Source: Pleurodeles waltl
Taxonomy: Eukaryota > Chordata > Amphibia > Caudata > Salamandridae
NCBI RefSeq assembly: GCF_031143425.1
Contig: NC_090451.1
Span: 666,748,508-666,812,507 of the forward strand
Reading direction: 5' to 3'
DNA: 64,000 nucleotides
Under the pieces are notes generated by a model that saw only the letters and a program-made list of their open reading frames with translations, was not told where the DNA came from and did no database searches. Each line of letters opens with the position of its first letter. The first letter of the stretch is position 1. This document shows positions 23,776 to 33,564 of the stretch, in pieces. A program made the translations under genes and the position numbers.

Positions 23776-23969
23776 AGTGAGCAGTAATTTTTATTTTGAC
23801 CATAACTTCACTGATTATAACAATAATAGCAATGATGATAAATGTAGTTAATACCTGATAGCAATATGTGTTGATAATAACAGTAATAATAATAATAATA
23901 ATATTAAGCGTAATAATATTGATAACATACCTACTAAGTGGAAGGTGGGAAAAAACAGAGAGGCTCACC

Positions 23970-24930
23970 TTAACTGAATAGATGTCGTAGCACTGCTTGC
24001 CCGACGGCTGTGTCCGTTTTGTACATCTCATCCAGGCAGTAGTGCTTCATAAACTTATGTTGACTGGACCATGTTTCTGCCTGGCAGATATGTTGCAGGG
24101 GCACTCCAGCCAATACAGCTGCGGATGTGGCTTCAGCTTTGGTAGAATGGGCTTTAACCTTACTGCATAAAGGCTTTTCTGCCAGCGAATGACAAATTTG
24201 TATAGTCATTCCAATCCCTCTGGCGATGGTCTGCTTACATACAGCAGAGCCTTTCCTTGCATCTCCATATGCAACAAATAGCTGGTCAGATTTTCGTATT
24301 TGATGCGTTCTTTGAAGATAAAACTTTAGGCATCTCTTTACATCCAGCGAATGTAGAGTATTTTCCGCTACTGTTTGCAGATTAGGTAAAAACGTTCTTA
24401 AAATCACTGGCTCATTCAGATGGAAATTTGATGGTACCTTCGGTATATACTTAGGGTTTGTTTGAAGTATAACACTGTTTGGAGTAAACTGAAGAAAGGG
24501 GTCCTTGATGGTGAAAGCGTATATGTCACGCACCCTCTTCGCTGATGTGAGAGCTACCACAAGTGATGTCTTCCAAGTAAGGAATTTTAATTCTGACCTG
24601 TGAATCGGTTCAGAAGGTGGCTTCATGAGTTCCCTAGCACTACATTTAAAAGTCATAACTGTGGAGGTTTTCGCACCATAGGGAACGCTCTAAAAAGACC
24701 CCTGAGGAATTGTTTTACAATCCTGGAAGAGTATAACGAGGGACCATGCTGAGAGTGTCAGAATCTCGAAATTGCCACTACATGAACTCTTTTTGATGAA
24801 AAGAAAGTCTGGGCTTTGCCAAATATAATCAATAAGGAAGTATTCGCTCCGGCGGTGATGTCATAGGATGGATTCCTGAAGTAACACACCACAAGCAGAA
24901 CCTCTTCCATTTAAGCTGATAGGTCTGACT
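23970..24930 (-). pseudogene. DIRS-A tyrosine recombinase
   Basis: The product would integrate the circular cDNA. A 228-codon frame (24656-23970) has the recombinase core: SAKRVRDIYAF (catalytic Arg41), VKAHSTK (His170, with Lys173 where the family box is HxxR), and KHYCLDE (nucleophile Tyr206). The HxxR to HxxK change would probably impair activity. The N-terminal part lies upstream in a different frame: YQLKWKRFCLW near 24927-24895, ending at a TGA at about 24830, so the gene is broken between 24830 and 24656. DIRS-B has the intact HxxR form of the same protein. Confidence 0.8.
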
Positions 24931-25208
24931 TGGCCCTGGTTCATGGTCAGCAGGGCTGATGTAGGTCTGAGTTGAACATGTGGCTGTTCCGAGTATAGAA
25001 GGAGTTCTGTGAACCAGAACTGTCTGGGCCATTTGGGTGCTATGAGGAGGAGACGGCTTCCCTGTTTTCATCTTACTGAATACTCTGGGAATCAAAGGAA
25101 TCAGGGGGGAAAAGCATAGGCATAGATTCCTGACCATCTCATCAAAAAAGCATTTCCCCACAACCCTTTTTGGGGATGCCAGCTTGCGTAATATGGGCAT
25201 TTCTTGTT

Positions 25209-26690
25209 TTAGCGTGTGGCAAAAAAGTCTAGATTCGGCTTGCCCCGTTTCTGGAAAAGCTGGTCGAGAATTTGTTGGTCGAGTTCCCACTCATGATACG
25301 GGATGATCGTTCTGCTTAACGAGTCCGCCACAAGGTTGGACTGTCCCGGCACATTCTCTGCTTTCAGAGAAATTAGATTCTCTATGGCCCACTTCCAAAT
25401 GCTCTGAGCTTGATGTGAGAGCCCTAACAATTTCATTCCTCCTTGTTTGTTCAGGTAGAAGATACTTGTGGTGTTGTCTGTTCTTATGAGGACTGTTGAG
25501 TCCTGGATTTTTGGCAAGAAAGCCTTTAGTGCCAGATCGACTGCCTTCAGCTCCAGTTGGTTTATGTGAAGCTTTTTGTCCCTTTGCGTCCAGTTGCCGC
25601 TTGTTTGCAAATACTGAAGGTGGGCACCCCAACCTTCGAGGGACACATCTGTCCTTATGAAATTTCGAAACTTGTTGCAGAGATGAGAGGCCCTTGGACA
25701 GATTTGATGTTTTTTTCCACCAAGACATGTCAGTTTTTATTCATGATGTGATCTCAATGTGATCCTCGAAGGAGCTATTCACTTTGCTCCTGCAGAGGTC
25801 GCATATGTAGTCGGCAATTTTGAAGCAGCGGAATACATGAAGAAATCATTCCCACAAATGACTTGTAGATTCGTACTGAAACAAATTATTTTGCTGATAC
25901 CTTGTGAGATATTTGGCAAATTTTGTGCTGTCTCTCCTGGGATGGAAGTGCTTTGCTTTGTGTAGTATTCAGTAGTGCTCCTAGAAAATTCAATCTTTTT
26001 GTGGGATGGAAATGCGCATTTTAATAGCTGATGGTAAGGCCCAGACTTTTGACCAACTGTAGACAAATGGACATGTGTTGCACCACCCAATGTCTTGTGG
26101 ATGCCTTTATGAGCCAGTCATCCAAGTATGGAAAGAACTGTATCCCTTGGTGTTTCAGATGAGCTGCTACTGGGGCTAGCATTTTGGTAAAAATTCTGAG
26201 GGCTGATTTTAGCCCGAATGGTAGGACCCGAAACTGTGGATGCATAACAGCTTGAAAAGTAGAAATTTCCGATGATTTTGATGTATTGGGATATGGGAGT
26301 ACGCATCCCGGAGATCTAGAGATTTCAAGTGATCTCATGTATTTAAGAGGCGGTGAATGTCCTGAAGCGTTACCATACAAAACATTTGTTTTTTCAGGAA
26401 CTTGTTTAAGGCTTGCTGATGTAAGATGGGACGCCAATCCCCGAAGGTTTTTTCACTAGAAAAAAAGCCAGAATAAAACCCTTGGCCCCTCTGCAGAGTT
26501 GGGACGATCTCCAGTGCTCCTTTGTGTATCATGGAAGATATTTCTACGAGGAGTTGCATTAAACGGGGAGGTTGTGATCCTGATGGAGGAGTATTTGGAG
26601 GCTTCTGGAGGAATTTTAAAGTACGCCCCTTGGATACTATATCAAGTACCCATTTGTCTGATGTTATTGCTGGCCACTGAAGGATGTGGT
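25209..26690 (-). pseudogene. DIRS-A reverse transcriptase / RNase H, several frameshifts
   Basis: Pieces of the polymerase lie in different frames: WRPIL..LNKFLKKQ..VTLQDI (26559-26335), then FRVLPFGLKSALRIFTKMLA and the active-site motif FFPYLDDWLIK (in 26437-26021), then RNase H (25646-25209) with TDVSLEGWGAHL, INQLELKAVDLALKAF and LIRTDNTTSIFYLNKQGG, followed by ADSLSRT. The YLDD catalytic pair and the RNase H acidic residues are conserved, but stops and shifts separate the pieces. The catalytic motif A segment is degraded. Non-functional copy of the gene that is nearly intact in DIRS-B. Confidence 0.85.
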
Positions 26691-26914
26691 AACTTATGCG
26701 GCCTCCAATCTTTGATACGAAAGTGGGGTAGGTAGCTGCATCAATTTGCGGTCATTGTTTTCGGCCTGTTTCTCTGCCACGTGTTGTGGGCTGCCTGTAG
26801 GCAGCTGTTGGCGGTAACCTGTATTGCTGTAGCTGTTTTCCATACTGAGGTCGAAATCCTGTCTGGCCTGTTTGATATTGTTGCATATATGGTTGGTATC
26901 CGCCGCGAAAGGAA

Positions 26915-29253
26915 TAAGTTCCTCTGTCTCTAGCCCCTTGAAAGGGCTGTCTTTTGTACTGCAATGTGCCCAGAGATCTGGCTGTGTCCGTGTCCACCTT
27001 GCTGAATTGCAAAGCTTCATCCACATGTTTGCTGAAGAGTCATTCAACATCATATGCCATATCAAGTATTTTGCTCTGTACTTCTGACCTAAAGAGGGTA
27101 GATGTCAGCCAACCCTGCCTGCGCAAAACTGCTGCCCCTGTCAGCTGCCTGAATCCCATCAGGGAGATGTCAATGGCGCAATCAATTATTTCAGCTGCAA
27201 TCCGTTCCCCCTCTTGTAGTACCTTCTATGCCTCCAGGTTAGCGTCCTCAGGTATGTGGCTGATGAATGTGGATATATCTGACCACATTTGTCTATCGTG
27301 TCTGCTTAGAATGGCTAAATAATTTGCAGCTTTGACTGTTATTGCTGCAACAGAGGAGACCTTTTTGCCAATATTATCTAGACGACATCCTTCTCTTTCT
27401 GGTGGGGAGGAAATTGGCGCAGAGGGATTCTTTGAGCAGCATTGTGCCACCTGAGAGACCACAGAATCCGCCTTAGGCTGTGCTACTAAGCAAGTTGGAG
27501 CGTCTTCTGGGGCTTTATACTTCTTCTCTAAGTGTGGTATTTGAGAAGGTATTGTGGCTGGATTCTTCATCGCCTTTAGGCCTTCCTGCCATATAAAATC
27601 TACGATAGGTATAGCTCTCACTGACTTCTTTGCTGGCTCTTTAAAGTCGTAGAAGAAACAGTCTGTCTCCCTAGATAGGATGGGTAACTCAAAGCGTTTA
27701 GCTGCTCTCTCCATTAGGTTATGGAACCCACCTATATCTTCAGGTGGAGAGCCTACATGTCCTGAGAAAGGTGGTGATGGAATAGGTATTAGGTATTCGT
27801 CCCACTCACTAGGAGTAGTGTCTGGTACTTCTCCTTCTTCTCTTTCCTCATCTGTGGTCTGAGGGTCATCCTGAGGTGGTTGTTCGAAAGCCACATCTGG
27901 TCTGAGTGGCAGTCCCAGATGGATAGGGACATAAGTCTTTAGTTCTGCTTTCAGTTCCTAAAGTTGCCGGTACTGGGGGTGGAAACCTTTTACAGTAATT
28001 GTCCAACATATATTGAAGACTCGTTACCAATGACATTGGCATAGGTATGGAGGTGTCTCTATTGCCATATTCAGAATGCAAGGGATCCATTTGGTCTTTT
28101 GCTGAGTAATAGTTGTCCTGGTAGAGATCGTCATCGTCCTCATCTAGATCTTGACATTTGAAGTTGAGCTGCGATGAACTGTTGGCTACCCCAAACATTC
28201 CTTTGTCCTGAGAGTATACATCATCCTCAGCGTCTAAGAGGTGTTGAGGAGGGTACGGTAAGTATGCATTGGTAAAATTGTAAAGGATTTTTTCCTCACA
28301 GTTACCACTGATAGTGGCGAAAACTTTGGTTTCCCAGTGTTTGTCGTTGACTGGTTCCTCGTTGACAGGTCTGTCGTCGAGGGACTCTTTGTTATTGTGC
28401 TTCTTGTTGGCATGACTCTCATTGACGATTCCTTCATTGATGGATGTGTAGTCGTTTGCTTAGTAGTCGTCAATGGTGTCTTTTTACATATTCTAACAGT
28501 TACAATCGTCGTTGATGACAGTGGCGACGATGTGACAATCATAGGAGACACTACTGTGGTAAACGTCAACGTGATTGTCATCGTCGTTATCATCGGTTGT
28601 CGATGCCTGTGTCATCAACAATTTTTTCATCAACGAGGATTTTTTGTCAGACTCTAGAGGGAATTTCTTTAGTTTTGTAGTTGACGGTAAAGACATTAAA
28701 GCACTTTTTAGGGGTGCTTTCTTCACTTATGGAGTTGTAGGCTCTGAGTGAACTTTTTTATGGACTTTGAATGAGTTTATGTTGATGAGGCATAGCTTTC
28801 CTGACCTTTCTGTTGTTCCAATGAAAGGTGCTTGGATTTTTTAAGTACTTTCTTAGGTGGTTCTGAAGAAAGTTTCTCTTTACTTTTACGTTTTTCAAGA
28901 GATTGAGAGCCCTGTGAGGAGGCCTCACTCTCATCAGAAGAAGGGCATTCCATTGTTTTTTGCCTCTGCAGCCATAGTAAAAGTCTCCTTTCTCTGTCTT
29001 TAAGAGTAAAGGTGCAACATATTTTACAATCTCTCACCTTATGATCCAGATGTAAACAGTATATACACCTCTTGTGTGGGTCATCAATATGAAACCTTTT
29101 CTTCCTACAAGTGTCACAAATTCTGAAGAGTCCTTTTTTAGTTTGTTGGAACATCTTGTCCAATGAAACATTTGATACAGCTGACTGAAATTTTCCTGTC
29201 AGTGTAGCTGTAGAGGACAGAAGCTGAGCAGAGCTTAGAGAGACTCCCTTCAC
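26915..29253 (-). pseudogene. DIRS-A gag-like gene, interrupted
   Basis: The N-terminal piece (29253-28777) has a cysteine-rich module, CDTCRKKRFHIDDPHKRCIYC followed by LHLDHKVRDCKIC, consistent with zinc binding. A Ser/Thr-rich middle follows in shifted frames (to ~28234). The C-terminal core (27894-27226) carries TDEEREEGEVPDTTPSEWD and SVRAIPIVDFIWQEGLKAM, then a TAG at 27226-27228 and another stop near 27045 before the RG-rich tail (QPFQGARDRGTYSFRGGY) near 26915. It packages RNA by analogy with gag proteins; homologous to the DIRS-B gag. Confidence 0.75.
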
Positions 29254-29261
29254 ACGACGTG

Positions 29262-29515
29262 TGGTAGGAAATCTGAGGGAATCAGCCTCTGTGGGGAATG
29301 TTCTAGAGGGTGGTGTTGCCTGATTGGTTGTAGTTCAGGTTTGGTTCTTTTTTAAAAAGAACATGGATAGGTTATGGCAGTGCCTGTCCATACCATTGAG
29401 GCCTAGTGTAGTACACTTACTTCTGTATATATTTAAGGTTACCATAGGACTCCCACCTTGACGACGGGGATGATTCAAGCATGTGAATCTGTGAAAGATC
29501 CAATACTGGAGAAAT
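29262..29515 (-). repeat. DIRS-A 5' inverted terminal repeat
   Basis: Inverted match of the left repeat: CTCCCACCTTGACGACGGGG (29451-29470), then CATGTGAATCTGTGAAAGAT and ending ACTGGAGAA at ~29514. It lies 32 bp from the TTAA that opens the 22-kb unit. Confidence 0.8.
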
Positions 29516-29547
29516 ATGCTAATTTCAAATAATGCTGTGGCAACCAT

Positions 29548-29551
29548 TTAA
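29548..29551. repeat. TTAA target-site copy, left
   Basis: TTAA immediately precedes CCTCTTGGGTGCC. The matching TTAA is at 51690-51693. TTAA duplication is the hallmark of piggyBac insertion. Confidence 0.6.
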
Positions 29552-29561
29552 CCTCTTGGGT

Positions 29562-29978
29562 GCCTTGGACGAGATCATCTCGTCCAAGGCTACAGTTCCC
29601 CTGTGCCTTCGACGAGATCATCTCGTCCATGGCACAGGGGAACTTGGGGGCGCGCTAGCGCGCCCCCCGTGCACCCCCCTTCCCCCCCCAAGTCGGGGAT
29701 GGAAGGGGAAGACCTTCCCCTTCCACCCCCGACCCCCCCCACCCCCCCCTGTGACGTCAGCGCGCGCGCGCGCGCGCTGATGTGTCACAGGGGCCTCCCT
29801 CGTCGCGCTGGAAGCTCTGCTTCCAGCGCAATTGAAAAAGAAATGCAAAAGCATTTCTTTTTCAATCACTTGGGAGGCCCGGAGGGGCTTCAAAGGGAAG
29901 GAAGAGTATTTCCTTCCCTTTGAAGTCCCTCCGAGGGTTTCAAAAGCCGGATTGCTTGCAATCCGGCTTTTGAAACCC
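29562..29978. repeat. Chain of eight consecutive hairpins
   Basis: Eight near-perfect inverted repeats follow one another almost without spacing: 29562-29590 (14-bp arms, 1-nt centre), 29595-29643, 29646-29667 (GGGGGCGCGCTAGCGCGCCCCC, no loop), ~29750-29789 (around a CG run), 29805-29829 (11-bp arms), 29831-29866 (16-bp arms, AAAA loop), ~29880-29934 and 29935-29978 (21-bp arms, 2-nt spacer). The arm sequences are unrelated, so this is not a tandem repeat of one hairpin. Confidence 0.85.
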
Positions 29979-32900
29979 CACTAGACACCAGGGATTTTTT
30001 TTTTTTCTTTGAAATTGACAAAAGGGAGCGACCCCTTGGGCAAGGGTCGCTCCCAGGGGGGGCATTTTTTTTAAAAGGCCTTTTCTGCCCCCCCTGGGGG
30101 CAGATCGGCCTTATTAGGCCGATCTGCTCCCAGGGGGGGCAGAAACCTCTAGGCACCAGGGACCATTTTTTTTTTTTTTTTGTTTCATTTTTTTTTATTG
30201 AGGTGGGGAGCAACCCCTTAGGCAAGGGTCGCTCCCCTTGGGGGAAAATTATATTTTGGGCATTTCTGCCCCCCTTGGGGGCAGATTGGCCTATTTTGAT
30301 GAGGCCAATCTGCCCCCAAGGGGGATAGAAACCACTAGACACCAGGGATTTTTTTTTTTTTTCTTTGAAATTGACAAAAGGGAGCGACCCCTTGGGCAAG
30401 GGTCGCTCCCAGGGGGGGCATTTTTTTTAAAAGGCCTTTTCTGCCCCCCCTGGGGGCAGATCGGCCTTATTAGGCCGATCTGCCCCCAGGGGGGAAAGAA
30501 ACCTCTAGGCGCCAGGGCAATTTTTTTTTTTTTTTGTTTCATTTTTTTTTTTTTTGGTGGGGAGCGACCCCTTAGGCAAGGCTCGCTCCCCTTGGGGGAA
30601 AATTATATTTTGCCCATTTCTGCCCCCCTTGGGGGCAGATTGGCCTATTTTGATGAGGCCAATCTGCCCCCAAGGGGGGTAGAAACCACTAGACACCAGG
30701 GAGTTTTTTCTTTGCGTGAATTTCACGCAAAGGGAGCGACCCCTTAGGCAAGGGTCGCTCCCTGGGGGGGAGGGCAATTTATTTTAGGCCATTTCTGCCC
30801 CCCCTGGGGGCAGATCGGCCTATTATTAGGCCGATCTGCCCCCAGGGGGGAAAGAAACCTCTAGGCGCCAGGGCAAATTTTTTTTTTGTGTTTTTTTTTT
30901 TTTGTTCTTTCTTTTTTTTAGAGATGGGGAGCGACCCATCAGGCAAGGGTCGCTCCCCTGGGGGGCAAATTGTATTTAGACCATTTCTGCCCCCCTTGGG
31001 GGCAGATTGGCCTATTTTGATGAGGCCAATCTGCCCCCAAGGGGGGTAGAAACCACTAGACACCAGGGAGTTTTTTCTTTGCGTGAATTTCACGCAAAGG
31101 GAGCGACCCCTTAGGCAAGGGTCGCTCCCTGGGGGGGAGGGCAATTTATTTTAGGCCATTTCTGCCCCCCCTGGGGGCAGATCGGCCTATTATTAGGCCG
31201 ATCTGCCCCCAGGGGGGAAAGAAACCTCTAGGCGCCAGGGCAAATTTTTTTTTTGTGTTTTTTTTTTTTGTTCTTTCTTTTTTTTAGAGATGGGGAGCGA
31301 CCCATCAGGCAAGGGTCCCAAGGGGGCAGAAACCACTAGGCACCGGGGATTTGTTTTTTGGCGCCAATGTCACGCAGGGGGAGCGACCCCGTAGGCAAGG
31401 GTCGCTCCCGGGGGGGGTGGGGGTTGGGGGGGCAAATTTATTTTAGGCCATTTCTGCCCCCCCGGGGGACAGATCGGCCTATTATTAGGCCGAAGTGCCC
31501 CCGGGGGGGGGCAGAACACTCTAGGCGCCAGGGCAATTTTTTTTTTGTGTTTTTTTTTTTTTGTTGTTTCTTTTTTTAGAGATGGGGAGCGACCCATCAG
31601 GCAAGGGTCGCTCCCCTGGGGGGGCAAATTGTATTTAGACCATTTCTGCCCCCCTGGGGGCAGATTGGCCAATTGTAGGTCAATCTGCCCCCAAGGGGGC
31701 AGAAACCACTAGGCACCGGGGATTTGTTTTTTGGCGCCAATGTCACGCAGGGGGAGCGACCCCGTAGGCAAGGGTCGCTCCCGGGGGAGGGGGTGGGTGT
31801 TGGGGGGGGCAAATTTATTTTCGGCCATTTCTGCCCCCCCGGGGGGCAGATCGGCCTATTATTAGGCCGATCTGCCCCCAGGGGGGAAAGAAACCTCTAG
31901 GCGCCAGGGCAATTTTTTTTTTTTGTGTTTTTTTTTTTTGTTCTTTCTTTTTTTTAGAGATGGGGAGCGACCCATCAGGCAAGGGTCGCTCCCCTGGGGG
32001 GCAAATTGTATTTAGACCATTTCTGCCCCCCTTGGGGGCAGATTGGCCTATTTTGATGAGGCCAATCTGCCCCCAAGGGGGGTAGAAACCACTAGACACC
32101 AGGGAGTTTTTTCTTTGCGTGAATTTCACGCAAAGGGAGCGACCCCTTAGGCAAGGGTCGCTCCCTGGGGGGGAGGGCAATTTATTTTAGGCCATTTCTG
32201 CCCCCAGGGGGGGAAAGAAACCTCTAGGCGCCAGGGCACATTTTTTTTTTGTTCTTTCTTTTTTTTAGAGATGGGGAGCGACCCATCAGGCAAGGGTCGC
32301 TCCCCTGGGGGGCAAATTGTATTTAGACCATTTCTGCCCCCCTTGGGGGCAGATTGGCCTATTTTGATGAGGCCAATCTGCCCCCAAGGGGGGTAGAAAC
32401 CACTAGACACCAGGGAGTTTTTTCTTTGCGTGAATTTCACGCAAAGGGAGCGACCCCTTAGGCAAGGGTCGCTCCCTGGGGGGGAGGGCAATTTATTTTA
32501 GGCCATTTCTGCCCCCCCTGGGGGCAGATCGGCCTATTATTAGGCCGATCTGCCCCCAGGGGGGAAAGAAACCTCTAGGCGCCAGGGCAAATTTTTTTTT
32601 TGTGTTTTTTTTTTTTGTTCTTTCTTTTTTTTAGAGATGGGGAGCGACCCATCAGGCAAGGGTCCCAAGGGGGCAGAAACCACTAGGCACCGGGGATTTG
32701 TTTTTTGGCGCCAATGTCACGCAGGGGGAGCGACCCCGTAGGCAAGGGTCGCTCCCGGGGGGGGTGGGGGTTGGGGGGGGCAAATTTATTTTAGGCCATT
32801 TCTGCCCCCCCGGGGGACAGATCGGCCTATTATTAGGCCGAACTGCCCCCGGGGGGGGGCAGAACACTCTAGGCGCCAGGGCAATTTTTTTTTTGTGTTT

Positions 32901-33564
32901 TTTTTTTTTTGTTGTTTCTTTTTTTAGAGATGGGGAGCGACCCATCAGGCAAGGGTCGCTCCCCTGGGGGGGCAAATTGTATTTAGACCATTTCTGCCCC
33001 CCTGGGGGAAGATTGGCCAATTTTAGGTCAATCTGCCCCCAAGGGGGCAGAAACCACTAGGCACCGGGGATTTGTTTTTTGGCGCCAATGTCACGCAGGG
33101 GGAGCGACCCCGTAGGCAAGGGTCGCTCCCGGGGGAGGGGGTGGGTGTTGGGGGGGGCAAATTTATTTTCGGCCATTTCTGCCCCCCCGGGGGGCAGATC
33201 GGCCTATTATTAGGCCGATCTGCCCCCGGGGGGGGCAGAAACCTCTAGGCGCCAGGGGAATTTTTCTTTTTTTTCTTTGTTTTTTTTTTTTAGAGATGGG
33301 GAGCGACCCATCAGGCAAAAGTCGCTCCCCTGGGGGACAAATTGTATTTAGGCCATTTCTGCCCCCCTTGGGGGCAGATTGGCTGAGTTTAGGTCAACCT
33401 GCCCCCAAGGGGGCAGAAACCACTAGGCACCGGGGATTTGTTTTTTGGTGCCAATGTCACGCAGGGGGAGCGACCCCGTAGGCAAGGGTCGCTCCCGGTG
33501 GGGGAGGGTGGGGGTTGGGGGGGCAAATTTATTTTAGGTCATTTCTGCCCCCCCCCCCCCTGGG
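29979..33564. repeat. Hairpin-rich G/C tandem array, 11 units of 280-384 bp
   Basis: Units begin at the CACTAGRCACC word: ~29979, 30331, 30684, 31052, 31332, 31704, 32088, 32399, 32679, 33052, 33419. A full unit contains GGGAGCGACCC..GGGTCGCTCCC, a long hairpin with CTGCCCCC..GGGGGCAGAT and GGCC arms, a poly-T tract, then a second variant of the same pair. So the unit is a dimer: type A has GGCCTATTATTAGGCC and type B has GGCCTATTTTGATGAGGCC. Two 280-bp units lack one hairpin. The spacing pattern 280-372 recurs 1347 bp later, a block duplication. Open frames here are Gly/Pro/Lys-rich translations of the repeat. Confidence 0.9.

Larger units (their letters stand above)
23321..29515 (-). mobile_element. 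DIRS-type tyrosine-recombinase retrotransposon, copy A
   Basis: DIRS elements copy through RNA and integrate with a tyrosine recombinase instead of an integrase, and they have inverted rather than direct terminal repeats. All parts are here on the minus strand in the expected order: right terminal repeat (29262-29515), gag-like region, reverse transcriptase, RNase H, recombinase, and left terminal repeat with internal complementary region (23321-23775). The left and right repeats are inverted copies over ~250 bp with clear divergence, for example around CCCGTCGTCGAGGTGGGAG. All coding regions are interrupted. I see no adenine methyltransferase domain, which some DIRS families carry. Confidence 0.9.

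Noticed and set aside
30238..33481. Gly/Pro/Lys-rich frames of 80-170 codons on both strands
   Set aside because: They are read through hairpin arms and poly-T/poly-A tracts of the tandem array and occur in both strands at once.
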